A stretch of 64,000 nt of DNA, taken from NCBI GenBank assembly GCA_004194705.1, contig SADC01001288.1, positions 434,001 to 498,000 of the forward strand. The letters are read 5' to 3'. Positions 19,836 to 34,800 of this stretch are shown here, piece by piece. The notes under the pieces were generated by a model. The model worked only from the letters and a program-made list of their open reading frames with translations. It made no database searches and had not been told where the DNA came from. Each line of letters begins with the position of its first letter. Positions within the stretch are counted from its first letter, which is position 1. The DNA comes from Ditylenchus dipsaci (Eukaryota; Nematoda; Chromadorea; Rhabditida; Anguinidae). Made by a program: the position numbers and the translations under genes.

Positions 19836-22800
19836 CTACAATGGAATAGCAACAGCCTTGCGGAGCACTCGACAAATATCTTCGACAGTAGAATTAGCAA
19901 GAGCCACCAATGATTTGATGCCATATTGGTGGAATGTGCGGGCTCGGATAGCGTCGATTCCATCCTGAAAAAGTTTTTAAAATATTTATTACTGTAGCTC
20001 TGCACACAAATTAACTAACCACTCTAATCAATTCAGTCAGATCTCTACGAATACCAAACTGCAACCTTTCAGCAAACCCTTCGAGCAGAGTTTTAAGGTA
20101 GAACCAGCCGAGACGGTCACAGAAAGATACCACCATGTCTGAAGACACATTACAGATTGTTTCCAAATATAATATTTTCCAAACTACAGTCGATTCTCGA
20201 TAGAGTTCAGGTGCAAAAGTTCGTTCCCACCTAGGGTCCGACACTTTTTTACCTCTACTTTTGAAAACTTTTGGCAAATCTAATTTGTCAGTCCAAACAG
20301 AAACGTCGCAAGGATTCTGAGTTTGCCGGTCCTTTTTGTAAGTGGCAAAAGTATTGCCGAAAAGACCTACGCCTCTCGATATAGTGCAGCCTTATTTTTT
20401 GAAAATATCGAGAGGCTCGGATCTCTTCGTCACAACTGTTGCCATTTACAAAATTGATCGGCAAAATCAGAATTCTCGCAATGTTTCTGATTAGACTTAC
20501 CAATCAGATTTGTTAGAAGTTTCTAAAAATAGTGGTAAAAAAGTGTCGGATCCTAAGTGGGAACGAACTTTTTGCACCTACACTATATCGACAGTAGACT
20601 CTATTGCCCATATTGGTCTAAAGTTGCTACTGATAAAAAAAATTTGAGTAGACGAGTAGCTTAGCAAGTACCTATACAGCCGAACAACCATTCAATGGAA
20701 TTTAGCGGGTAGTATCTTATGAGTTCCACTTTCGAATAATTTGGTTTCTAATATTGTTTTTCAAAGCCTTCATAGTTAACTCAGCATAAAACCCACATGC
20801 ATAGGTGGCAGCCTGCTGCTGGAGTGCCTGTAAAAGTCCTCGATTGATTTTGAATCTGTGTGCCACTTTTTCAAGTGGGTTCTCGTTGATCAATTCATGC
20901 AACACAAGGGCGGCAAAAAATCTGATGTGCATCTGAAACCGATGACAATATATACTAAACTAATGGAATTTTTTGTTGTATTGTTTGTGTTACCAACATT
21001 GAGGGCCTCATCGTTCCTTGCGAACACTTTGCCACCCATCTTCTGCATGAAAAATTTCTCTGTGATACCAACCAGCTTGGCCACGTGAGCCAAACCTTCT
21101 GAAACACTCAAGAAGTTGTAAAAAATTTTTTTGATGAAAGCATATCTTTCCCACCTGGCAATTCGGCCCATGTCTGAATATTTATTACGGTATATAAGTT
21201 GGTCAACATCAAAAAAGGTATACTTGATGGAAGAGATTCCAATCGATTGCATTCGCATTAATTGCCAAATTGTCAATGGGTGTTACCTGCAAATCGAAAC
21301 ATAACTGAGGTAAATAGAAATTCAGCTGGTTATAGACTATCAGAAAGTGGGCAAAAAGAGAGGCTAAACACATTTTTGGCATAATTTCAATTTGATAATT
21401 CAGATTTTTTTACTTGAGTAGCTGCTCTCTGCTACTTGCTCTTGGCTCCCAGCCAAAAGCAAGAGCAGAATCGAAAAATGTGAGACTAAGAGTCAAGAGC
21501 AAGAGCATGGGTGAAAATTTTGAAATGTCCGGCACTGATCGTGAACCGAATTATATTGTAATTTTTCAGTTTTTCGAACAAAACTAAGCAACTGTGATTT
21601 GACGGGAATACCCCATTTCAGTAAATTTTGGTCAAAATATTCGTTTTTTTCACCAAAACATCGAAACAGGTGTTGGTCCTCTCTAATTGAATTTAAAGTA
21701 AGTTTCAACTGGTCTAATTGCTGTACAAGGGCAAATAATCGTGATGGTATTTTTAAAGCAAAATTCATATTTTTGTCAAAAAATTGTCATATTTTCGATG
21801 GCAGATTAAATTTGGCAGCTAAATTATAGCAGAATAAAGTTTTTTGGTTTTTTTAATACTAATGAAAGAATCGTATCTCCGACAAATCAGTGAGGCTGTA
21901 TTGAGTTTAAGCAAAAAGTAATAGAATAAAATGATGTGTTTCTTTTTTTTGTTAAAAATTTTAGCCGCTGGTAAATTGCACATTTTGAAGAAAAAAATTC
22001 AGCTCACCAAATAAAGCATGTGCAATTCACTGTCCAGACAAATTGCCCTCATAGCCATTTGCAAATCACTGAAGATGCGGATGGCCACAGTGGGTGATAG
22101 AGAGGAAGCCAGGACAGCTCTGCCTAATTGGGTCGGCACCACTTTGTCTTCTTGGTTGACGGAAATCAATTTGAGTTCATTAAGTGTGGACAGCTCTTGC
22201 TCCAGGTTATTGGCTGGATCACTGGAAAATTTAAACGGGATAGTGAAGAGTAGCGGAGTAGATGTTATTGAGATTAATAAAGAAAAATAAAAAATAAATT
22301 AAGGTGTTCACAAACTGCCTAAAAGTCCAATACAGTCAATACTCGATTTAAGATCAGGAGTTAAGGGTTCTAGGGTCCGATAGTTTTTTAACCTTATTTT
22401 TTACGTTTTTGTCAGTTCTGTCTTGACAGTCCGGTCCCAAATATCGTAAGGATTCCGATGATGACGATCGTTTTTCAGAAATCTAAGATGTTTTCCTCTT
22501 AAAAAAGCAAAAACTCGGTTTAAGGACAGACTTTTTCAAACATTCCTGTTTTTAAACTGAGTTTCTGCTTTTTTCATAGAAAAATTTTTTGATTTCTGAA
22601 AAACGATCGATAAAATCGGATTCCTTGCGATATTTCTACCAAATTATCAAAATAGAACTGCAAAAAAAAATTAAAAAATTGGACTAAAAAGGTGTCGGAC
22701 CCAAGCCGGTGCCCAGAGTGTCCTTAAATCGAGAGTGGACTGTAACCTTTAAACCCGTTAGAATAATTTGGAAGACTATATACTGGGGAGTAGACGTTTG

Positions 22801-25800
22801 GCTACCAAATGGGACATTTTTGGCGTTCTGCCCTATGTTCTGTTTAAGCCACTTAGGCTTATTTTTTCAGCCATTTTGTAGTTCGTAAGACATTTTTTTG
22901 GTCCCTAAGCCTAAACCTAAGCCTAAGCCTAAGGCCTAAGCCTAAGCCTAAGTAGTCCTAAGTGGCTAAATCAGAACATAGGGCAGAACGCCAAAAATGT
23001 CCCATTTGTAGCCAAACGTCTATACCCCATATACTGGTTCACTTTGACTTTTTGATTTCGATAACTATTTGTTTACCTGAAACAACAACTCATCAATTGC
23101 TCCAAGTCCTGTTTAGACTTGACAAATTCACTGCTGACAGACTCCAGAATCATCCTAGTCATTTGGCGACTGGTTTTGAATACTGAGTTTTTGCGATCTG
23201 CCCCTGGATCTTTGGCCATTCCGCTTTTGTTGTCAGGATGAAACTTTCGCCTGCAAAAATGGCAGATAAAAAGTTTTCCTAAACTTTTATGTTTTTATTT
23301 AGAGCTCCAGTAGTTTAGAGCCCGAGTAGACTGTCCATTCTTACAAAAAAAACTGTCAAACATTTTGGAGAAAATTGATAGCCCCCAAGCCAAGTTACGT
23401 ACCGTATTTCCTCTAATAAGCGCCCTCCCCAAAATCCGCTATTTCTTAAATTCATTCTCCTCCTTTTATACCGGGTTTTTGTTTTCGAACGCCACATATG
23501 TTATATACCAAAATGTAGCTGGGAATCTGCGCTACATTTTGGTATATAACAAATGTGGCGTTCGAAAACAAAAACCCGGTATAAAAGGAGGAGAATGAAT
23601 TTAAGAAATAGCGGATTTTGGGGAGGGCGCTTATTAGAGGAAATACGGTAACTGAAAATTTTGGAAAAAGTACACTTGGCAAAAAAGTACATTTGGTCAT
23701 TTTTCGTCAAAAAGTGCCATTTTATCCATTTCTTATTGCCATATTTGATCGCCGAAAAAAATATTCTGGCGTAAAACCTCGAAAATAAAAAGATGTGAGG
23801 TCTTTGAGAAGGTCACGATAACAATTTTAAAATTTTTATACACAGTCGAGTGCCGATAACACGGCATCCCCCCCGCGTTCATTCCCACCTAGGGTCCGAC
23901 ACATTTTTTTGAATCCAATTTTCGAATTTGACAGTCTGGTGCCAAATATCGTAAAAATTCCGATTTTGCCGGTGGTTTTTGAAAAATACTTAAATTTTGT
24001 CATTTAAAAACGAAAATTCCGATAACCTTATAAAAGGGTGACGAGTTTTCGGAATTTCGATTTTCAGTGTCAAAACTGAATGATTTTTCAAAAACAACCA
24101 TCAAAATCGGAATCTTTACGATATTTGGCACTAGACTGTCAAAACATAATTTTCAAAAGCCTTCTATAATTGGGGCAAAAAAGTGTCGGACCCTAGGTGG
24201 GAACGAACTCGAGAAGATTTCGGGTTATCGGCACTCGACTGTATAAATATGTTTTAATAGTTCATAGGCCCTACAATTTTAATTGCAATTAAAACTTTTT
24301 ATCTACTTCTTTTATTTATTAGATGCTTTCTCAAAACAAGATTAAGAAGCCAGCACATTGATGATGTGTATGTCTCCATCCACTCCCAATTGCAGAAAAG
24401 AGCAAGAATTGTCTAATGGAGCCATTTATGTCAGGGTCCAGCCATTTACTTCCCATTATCTACAACATAAGGATGAGGAGGAGGCAGACCACGCCTCTAA
24501 TTGCATTTGATTGGCCAATCATCCATGCAACGCCTACCCAATCTACAGTAGGCAAACAAGAGACACTAACTTAGTGCCTCCTCCTGCCCAAAAAGCAGCT
24601 CCTAATTTGTTGTGCAGTAGTGCTATTTGTCAAATTGGATTAGCTTTTTAACTCTTGCTCTAGTCTATTTACTAACTTCCTGCCACAATTAGAGATTACC
24701 CAAGGTGTTTAGAGGGGTATGTTGCCAAGCTCAAGAAGTATGGCCACCATTCCTCAACTCCCATCACCTACTTCCTTTGCCTCTGCTTGCTACAATAATG
24801 CCAGGACTCCGTTTGCTATACATGAGGTGGGTTCACGCTTTTTGTTTTTACATGCAGGTACAGTCGACGCTGGATATAGTGGACGAAAATAAGGTTCCTC
24901 TGTGTCTGTTGTATCCACAGTCGAAAACTAGTTCTTGTGACCCATCAAGTTTTCTAAGCTCACTTATATATTAGAAATACGACTGGTTCACATTGGTTTG
25001 CGTGAGGAATGGAGGATGTCCTGTTGCGGGACAGGGCACCAAATTTGGGAAAAAAATCATGACGGGGTAAGGCCCGAAAAACCTTCCGAGACGGGACGTC
25101 CCGCCCCATTTTTAAATAGGAAAAATCGAAAATGACCCCGGGACGGGATCCGGAACGGGAAAAACCCTCCAGGACGGGGCGTCCCGTCCCGACCGTCCTC
25201 TTATCCTATTTTGTGTTGGCCTCAGAATATTGGCAGAATGCCAAAACAATCCAAAAATGTCTTTTTAAAATGACAAAAAAACGTATTAGGTGCAGTTGAA
25301 TTATTTTTTTAAGATTTTGGGTCTGGCAAGTGCGGGAGGCATGGTCAACAGCAACGGATGTTCCAGCCGACTGACCAGCAGCAGTTTCGAGGGTTCGGCA
25401 GCGGCGGCTGCAGCCACATATTTCCACATCCCACCTGCTTCCTCTCAAGCATCCTCCTCCTCCTATTGTCAAACCACCTATCTGGACCCTAGTCTGATGA
25501 CCAATGGAAATTGTTCAAGTCAACTATTCCCATTGGAGATGAGCTCCACCTCCTTTATCATGCCTTCATTTGACTACACCAGCAGTGGGACGGTAGGTCA
25601 TTCAAATATGCAAGTAACATAGCAAAAAAAGACTGAAACTGAATTTCCTCAGCTATATTTTTAAAACATTTACCTCTCGAAGATTAAATTAGTCGGAAAT
25701 TCGGTGCACAATTATTGCGGAACTGAGCATGAGATTGGGCGTGTTCTCGACGCGGGAAGAGCTCTACTTTTTTCTTCTTGATTGAAAAAATTCTGTTGAA

Positions 25801-28800
25801 ACCATCTGGTAGCTAAGACTCAAGGCTCCAAAATGAGCTATCGACAAGTCACATTCGATTAAAAAAAATGCGGTAAAAATGCTCAGGTCCGCATTCAGGA
25901 CGACAATCAGGCCCGCACTCGTCCGGGTGTATCGATGGAATGTGGGACTGCATTTTTACCCCAATTTTTTTTTGTTAGATGTCGCCTGTTAATAGCTCAT
26001 TTTGAAGCCGCAAATCTCAGCTACAAATCGGTAGTAATAGAAAAAAATTGCGCTGAAAACACGCCAGATCTCACACTCAGTCCCAGACTTATTGTGAACG
26101 TGCCTTTAGCGGTTTTGGGGACAATTTTGAATTCGCGCCTGGTTCAGCTCAATTATCTAGTGTCCTCCCAAAACACCATGAAATTATGTTTTTCAGTGTT
26201 TTAGCATTTTCAACGTATAGGAAACATGTTTTGAAAACGCAGTCGGTTTTCAAAATGCTTGAATTTTGAAAATATCCCGAGCTGAAAAATTCAGACACAT
26301 GCCCGAAAACTAAATTTTTTTCACACATGCATAAGCGATAAAAAAATTATAAGCTATGTCTGACAAACTTATACAAGGAGTTCATGAAAAAAAAAATTCA
26401 GTGAAGACAAATTTTAATAGCCGATTTTCCACTGCCGTAATACTTCCAATAAACGAGTACTTGAAAATTTAGTGCCTGCAACGTTCATCTAGATTCTTTT
26501 CTCATTAAAACAAAGGAGTTGGGAAAACTCGGCACCTAAAGACTCGGCACCGGAAAAATTCTGACACCCGCGCCTACGAAATAAGACAGAAGGACATGTT
26601 TGGCAGTTTTGCGGCCAAAGGCCAGCACCAGTGGCGCAGCCAAAGGGGTGTGGGCAGAGGGGGGGGGTTCATGTGCCCCTTCTGTCAGATTTTTTTCCTT
26701 ATTGGTGCCCCCCCCCATCAGGATGTGAATTTTTGGCTTTTTTCCTTATGTTTACCAAAATCAACCAAAAAAATTTTCGATGGTTTTATGGAATCATAAT
26801 TTTTCGGATTTTTATCAACATTTTACTCATTTTTTGAGTGAAAGAAAATGTGCTTATTCTTTTTGTTCGAAAATTTACTAAATAATAAATTTTATTCTAG
26901 CACAAAAAGCATTAGATTTTTTTTCAAAACGATGTAGCTAAATGGTGTATGTAAAATGACCTGAATTATTTTGGTAACCAACCAAGTAACCTAACGAAAT
27001 TATCTAACCAACCAAGCCCCGTAACCTAACCAACCAAGAGAGAGCTCTGGCTTACAAAAGTTGGCTAAAAAATAGGCGGAACTCAATAACATTGCAAAAC
27101 GGCGTTTTTATCTCTACTTTTTGCCCAGCCATAGCAAGAAAAATGTGATAAATCAGCCAAAAATGACCCTAAAATACCCAAAAAAGACCATCTAGCCCCA
27201 AGAAGCGGTGGCAAATTTTTTGACAAATTTTTATTTTTCTTATTCAGAAAGTGTTTAGAAATGGTTCTCGTATCTTTTTGTGCAGAAAAAATGAGTTCGG
27301 GAGGTGATTTTGGGTCACTTTTCAAAAAATCCGAGTATGGGGGGACTAAAGAAGTACGCCTCTGGCCAGCACACTTCGAATTGCAAGAGAATGGGAACAT
27401 GTGGATATGTAGTTGGGGAAGCGCCGAGTTTTCCGGTGCCGAGTTTCCCCGGCACTAAAACAAAACATTCCGAGCATGACTTTTTGCACTGAAGTGTTAT
27501 TTTTAGACTGAAATGAACTATGCTCTGTCAACCGAAAAAAACCGTTTTATGAAATAAGCAAACCGGCTTCTTTTGTGAAAAAACGAATTTTTGAAGGAAA
27601 ATCAGCAAAAAAAATTTTTCTCAATTCCGACCAAAACCTTAAATCGGTTTTATGGACGTTTTGAAAAGCCATGATTCGAAAAAAGTTGAAGTGGAAGTCA
27701 AGGAAACATATTTTCAGGAAATGGGCTTCGTTTCTACCACAATGCAGTTAATCCAACTTGTTCTTCTGCAATAGTGGGAAATCCCTTCAGCAGCAGAGAA
27801 GATGGGGACCTAGGAGGACACAAGAATAGATTGCTTTCCAAGACTGGATCAACTAACAAATTGAGTGTGTTGACTTCTACTGCAACTGGCACATCCACAA
27901 ATGCTACGGACAATGGAAAAAGGAAGAAGAGGAGGCACAGAACTATTTGTAAGCTCTTTCTGAAAAGACAAACAACTAAAAGAGATATAACCACGCAGAA
28001 AATAGACATCAAAAATGCATAGCAGTTTTGCTGCATAATTATAATGGGCTTTACAAGCTGTAAGAATTACTTAGTGGTATCCTCAGCCTGGTGACTTCAG
28101 CCGGCTGAGTTTTAATTCAGCCATAAGCCGGCTGAGGCTAAGGCTAGTGGCTGAAGTAAAAATTTGGGTGCGGCTGACGGCTTACGCTAACGATAATTTT
28201 CCCAACTCAGCCGGCTGAGGCTGATGGCTGAGGTAATCGTTGAGCATACCAGCCTGGTCGCATGATGTACATTCTACAATAGATCTTGTCACACGCCTCC
28301 TTTCCCGCCCCACTTAAAGAACTATGCTTTTTGCGCGCAGTGGCATGTGCAAAATTTGAATTGGCGGGGGACACTTCTCTTTCGTCTCAAACTTTACTCT
28401 TTGCAGTCGTTCGCCATAACTCCAAAGAGTAAAGTTTGAGACGAAAAAGAAGTGTCCCCCGCCAAATCAAATTTTGCACATGCCACTGCGCGCAAAAAGC
28501 ATAGTCCTTTAAGCAGTCAAAATCAGTTTCTAAGAAAAATACACACTAAGTCGATGGGCCACATTTAAAAAGGTTAAAAATGTCAAACATGTCTAAATTT
28601 TAGTCTCCCAATACCAAATCGACGAGTTGGAAAAGGCTTTCAAAGAAGCCCACTACCCAGATATGTATCATAGAGAAGTGCTCTCAGGCAAGACTGAATT
28701 AGCAGAGGACCGTATTCAGGTAATTTTCCATCATTTTACATCCAAGAATTTTTTTACACCAACTTTCTAGGTGTGGTTCCAAAACAGGTAGATTACAATA

Positions 28801-31800
28801 CTTAAAACCTATTTTAATCCACCACGGGATTATTTTTATACTTCCTCCTCCCGGCAATTTGAAAATTTTGTGGTCAATCTCGAAATTTTTGGGTGAAAAT
28901 TGAAAAAAACGGGGTTTGTAGAATTCTTGTGAGTTAAAACAATCCTAAAACAGTTTTGAAAAATATTTATTCTAGGCTACCATATAGGTCGGATCATATA
29001 GAGGGTGGGAGATTAATCGAGATTACCGGTACATGAAGGAAAAATAGTAGAACATTAGCAACGCAAAAAAAAATACCAAATATCCCAAGTGATAACCCAA
29101 TTTTAGACGCGCTAAATGGAGGAAAACAGAGAAGACTTGGGGCAAAAGCACCATAATGGCTGAATATGGACTGTATGGAGCTATGGTGCGCCACTCACTG
29201 CCCCTGCCAGACACTATTACTAAATCTAATGGAAGTGGAGACCCCACTGAGTCGGCTGCTCCTTGGTTATTGGGTAAGAGTTTGCCAAGATCGAAATGAG
29301 AAAATGTGAAATAAACCCCATTAAAAATTGACTAACCACAGTTTTACCCACTTTTTAAAACCCCACTTCTTAATTTTGGGAGGGACCCTGAGTCAGGGAC
29401 CCTGACTGTGACCTGGGAGATTTTCGATGACAAATTTTTTTTCTGCATATTCTTGTAGAGCGTGCCCAAGTTCTTGGCAAATCTGGCTCCCCAGCTCTGA
29501 AAGTTCAACAAAATGTAGTAAAAGGGTCACTCAAACTTTTAAAAACACCTTGATACCCATATCATGGTTTTTCATAGCTGACCCTCGAGCCATGGGTCAT
29601 TCCTAAAATTTTATTGAATTTCAGAGGTGGGGAGCCAAATTCACATGGGATTTAGGCACGCTCTACAAGAATACGCTCATGAATAAATGACGAAAAAAAC
29701 CCAGGTCTGAGTCAGGGTCCATCTCTTGTGAGGGAACCCAGGTGAGTAAAATTTCTTCAGGAATTGAAATTTTTGAGAATTTTTCGAAGTTCTAAATTTC
29801 TAAGATATTTTTTATTCAAATACTTGTATCGCAGGCAGAGTCTTCAGCAGCTTTACAGTCAACAAAAAATCCATTATTACTTCCTAGTCGATCAAAAACC
29901 ACAACTAATTTGCAGGTATGCACAAAAAGAGTCTTGAAGCAGCCGCCCACTTTGACAGTGTGGACGACAGAGAATTAGATGAAGAGGAAGATGATTTGGA
30001 ACACATCAACAAACATGCGGCCAAACGGGAAGAGTTTTCCGAAGATGAGACCATCAAATCCAATAATGGGCACATGACCGCTTTAAAGAGCTCACCTATA
30101 GTGCACAAACTGACTGCTACTTCAATTGCTGGAAATATGCATTTGCACAACTCACTCACAGGCTACCCTACATTTGAATATGGCATTTGATTATTGAGTT
30201 TTGTGCAAACTATGTTATTGTGTAATGGGCTGCATACTTATCGAATAAAAACTGGTTCAGTGTCACGACTCACGATACAATATCTACCGTATTTACTCTA
30301 ACAGTAGCCCCGCGCACCCTCCTCTAATAGTGACCTCCCCCCCCCCCCTCAACTTTGACGGTCTGTATTTCGAAGCAGAGTCGATATTTTAAAAAGCTGT
30401 TTATTGCGTTTTCTTAACTCCTACGAGCTCTACCGATCCCTATTTTTTGATTTCGGTCGGGCACCCAAAAATCTCGAGATCGATCTCGAATTTTTCCGAT
30501 TTGCTGTAGGTTGAAAATTAGTGACCTTGGGGCTACTATTAGAGTAAATACGATAATTGTCAGCGTCTAGAATAGATTTGCGAAACCCAGCGAAGAAAGA
30601 ACCAGGAACCAGCAGACAAATGTTGTGCAAAAACAGTTACAAAAATCAATTAGTGTGAAGATTTTTTTTTGCTTCTTACTTACAGTCAACTCCCTCCATA
30701 GTGTACACCCGCCATAGTGCACACCTGGTTCCGATGTGGTCACCCACCCCACAGTCAACTCCCTGTGCCTTAGGTGTGCACCATGGAGGGAGTTGACTGT
30801 ATTTACCTCTCAAACTTAAAATACGAACGAGTAGTCATAGGATATTAAATTTTAAAAGAGTGCTATTTGGTGCTGCACCTTTGCAAGAAGTAAAAAGAAG
30901 AAAGTGCAAATAGAGTCGAACTTGGACAGACCGCCAACATGGTTGAAACCGCCACCTTGGGGTCACCAATTTAATCGGGTGAACCACATTTCACGCAAAC
31001 AAGCACAAGCCATCCTTATCCATGGAACATTATGATTTTGCAATATAAAGATCAATTCTAAATGTCGATGAGTTATACAGACAAGCCTAGCCAAACAACC
31101 ATGAAATTTTTTGTGAGAAATCCGGAATCCGTGACACGAGTTCTCTCCGGCTCTGAGAAACTTGATACACATAAATGAGAAAAACGTTGTTTTTACAATT
31201 TGATAGGTTGTAGAAATAGGTCAAAGCAAAGAGCAGGAAACCAAATTGGCACATCTCTGTTTTGGGCTAGTCTTTGACTCTTTAACTGCTGCAGAGGGCA
31301 CTTAAATTAATTCTTGTTCACACAGGAATCAAATGGCACTATTAGCTATTGGGAAAGGGGTAGAGGGGAAACAGCCCCTCTTTAGTGAAATTAAACAATT
31401 GGCCAAATTAATAGGCTATGAGGGCCACTCAAACACAACAGCATTGCTCAACATTGTTGCTGTAGCAAATTTGTCAAAAAGAAGAGCATAAATATAACAT
31501 AAATAAATAACCGACTTTTAAACTCATTATTAAAAGTAAAAAGTTTGCTACAAGAAAATTTCAAAACGTAGGTTTTGTAGCTCCGCTAATTCTCTTTCGA
31601 ATAGTTTATAAAGCTGTTTTGGAATGTTTTAAAATAGTCATCATTTAGGTGCGAACACTTATGAAATCATTTTGAAAAAACGACAAGCATTTTCATCACC
31701 TTAACTGGTCAAAAATTCAATTCAGGGCAAGGCGCTTCAGCAACGTTCAAGCATTGTGTTATAGCGCAGTTCAAGAGAAATAAGACACATTTTACAGAAT

Positions 31801-34800
31801 AGTTCTCAAAAATCTGAGTGTTGAGATATGATTTTTTGGAAAAAAAGAATTTTTAAAAAAAGACGGTGCAAAATCCGAAAAATTGAAAAACTTGGATTTT
31901 GGTCATTTTTGAAAGAAATTATTTTTCCAAAAGGTCATATCTCAACACTCACACTTTTAATAATAATTCTGTAAAATGGATCTTGTTTCTCTTGAACTGC
32001 GCTACATCGCAGGGCTAAAACGTTGCTGAAGCGTCTAGCCCTGAATTAAACTTTTGACCAGTTAAGGTGATGAAAATGCTTGTCAACTTTTCAAAATGAT
32101 TTCATAAGTGTTTGCACCAAAATGATGACTTTTTTTATATATTCCAAAAAAGCTTTATTCCAAAAAAGTTTTAAACTATTTAAAAGAGAATGAGCGGAGC
32201 TAGAAAAACCTGCGTTTTGAAAATTTCCTGTAGCAAACTTTTTACTTTTAATAATGAGTTCGAAAGTCGGTTCCGAACTTTTGGTACACCAGTTATTTAT
32301 ATTTATGTGTGATGTGATACTTAAGATAGTAACACCAAAAAAATCCTAGTAAAAACATAAGATCGATAGTTTAGATAAAATAAAGAAAAAGTAACAAAAT
32401 AACAATTCCAATCACTAAAAGAAAAAATCCTCACCAAAAGCTTTAGCAATTTTTGAAAATCTAATGTGTTTGGTAGATATAATTTGTTCTATTTACATCC
32501 AACAAATAATCGGAGTAATTGGTAGCTCAGCTCCAAAAAGGGCAAACCTTTTTCATGCCGCAAAAACACTTTTTTCTGCCGCAGAAATACTTTTTTCTGT
32601 CGTAAAAAACCTTTTTTTGCCGCAAATTTTTTCTCGCTGTAAAACGACTTTCCACGGCAAAAGAAAATATGCGTTGCGGCAGAAAAAAGTATTTTTACGG
32701 CAACAAAAAGTATTTCTGCGGCAAAACCTTTTGCGGCAAAAAAAATATATTTACGGCAAGAAAAAGGTTTGCCCTCCAGAAAGTATGGTATTAATTTGTA
32801 TACTTTTGCATATAAACTTTTAGGAATCAATCACTATTCAGATGTCAATTAAAGGACCATGAAACTTGATAAGCACAGCAATTTGGAAATTTTGAATTCG
32901 CGCGGGACCACCCTAATTTTGTCAATAATGTTTTCGAATTGTTTTTTGTTTGCATGTAAAATTTTTTCAAAAAATTAAACCATCTACTAGTCGAGCCAAA
33001 CGTTGCTCGACTATGCCAGATCGGGCGACTTATCCTACTTAAACTGCACCATAACAACTTATATGAGTCTGCGTTAAAATTTACTCATAAATGGTATTCA
33101 AATTTTCAATGCACACAAAAAAAATTAATTCAAAAACATTATGGACGAAATTAGGGTGGTCCCGCGCGAATTCGAATTCCGCAAATTGCTGTGCTTATCA
33201 AGTTTCATGGTCCTTTAAAGCCCAAAGAAATGTGTCGAAATCAGTTACCTGCAACCACATCCTGTCCTTGTCGTCCAGCTCTTCCCACCATTTGCTTAAA
33301 TTATTGAACATAAACACTCAGGGCTGACAATATGCGAGATCATTACTTTGTAGGTAGTGGAAGTCAGGGATATGTAGGTGTTGCTGGCAGGCAAGATCAA
33401 AACTCGGTGGGCTGGCAAATTAACCTAAATTTTCTGGGTATGAATCGGAGAATTTTTTTTCACGTTTCTGTGATGAGTGACATTGTCCTCTCAATACTTT
33501 TTTTTGACTAATCGTAAAGTTGATGATATTTTCATCATTCTATTCGAGTTACCCGGATTTGTGTCAAAACTACATCGATGTTTCGGATAAATTCGTATGC
33601 TTTCTAGGCCTTTTTGATGCTTTTTATAAGGAGCAGTTTCGGTATACACCCCAGTCAAGTTCGGTATACACCCCCAGTTTGCCTTGGTCCCCAAGCTGAT
33701 TTTTTTTAAATTTTTTCCCGAATTTTTTTCAACTTTAACCCAATAAAAAACAGCGTTCAAAAATTTCGAAAAATTAAAAAAAAATCAGCTTGGGGACCAA
33801 GGCAAACTGGGCGGTGTATACCGAACTTGTGTGGGGGTGTATACCGAACTTGACTGGGGGGTGTATACCGAAACTTAGCCTTTTATAACATTATTCCAGC
33901 CAAAAAAAATTACGGAAAAATGTCTTATAACCGGCAATGGTCCTATGAGCAAGTTATATAAAAATACAAACGGAACAAGTTTGTGTACGGTGTGTTTACC
34001 CATTGATTGTTCAAAACAAAAGACTTACCCAGAACTGAGTGTTGAAGTAGCTACCAGGATTTTCACACTACCTTTGCGAAACAGAAATTCGATTTCTTCT
34101 CGTTCTTCTACTGTCAACCCTAAGCAACAGGTAGACATAAATCGTTGTACAACCAATATACAATTCGATTGCTCACCAGCATGATGAAAGGAGACTCCAT
34201 AGCCAATGCATGACAGCACTGAAAAAGGTGAAATTTGCAATGTTTGAATTTTATACGGATGTTTTTCTGTTTTTCTGGGCCCCTTGCCATATATTTATGA
34301 AAACGAACATTTGAGTGTGTCCTAAGATACTTTAGCCTACCTTGCGCCTCAGACTTTCCTTGAGCTTACTGTTCCAATAACCCAAAACTTACAATCCTTG
34401 TCCTGACACATGGTCTTCTTGGCAAAATAGTCCACTATTTCCTTCTGATGTGGAGGGGCCAGAATGCTGTTGAGTCGGTCAAACCGGTTGTTTGCTCCTT
34501 TACTTAGGCAGTAGCTTACATACTTACCCACCAAAGCTGCATTGCGTTCACATTCAGCCTTGGTAGAGCAAAAGATTAGTACTGCTTTGTCCTGAAATCA
34601 AATTTTAAGATTAGTTAAATGGGTTTTTTGAGAGATCACCATACCTCCATGACAGCCTCCATGGTCATCCTGCAAACAATTATTTTGAACATGATTTGGA
34701 ATTGTGGTTAATTGGCCATAGGCTATGAAAGGTTTCAGAATGTGAGTTTCAATGGTTTTTAGCTGTTTTTTAATTCTTAGGTGCGATTAACTGTATGAAT

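Noticed and set aside
22905..22955. Telomere
   Set aside because: The CCTAAG run is short, degenerate, internal and mirrored by flanking arms.
23315..23710. Several open frames with the same peptide on both strands
   Set aside because: The peptide repeats because the DNA is a near-perfect palindrome with CCGTA tips.
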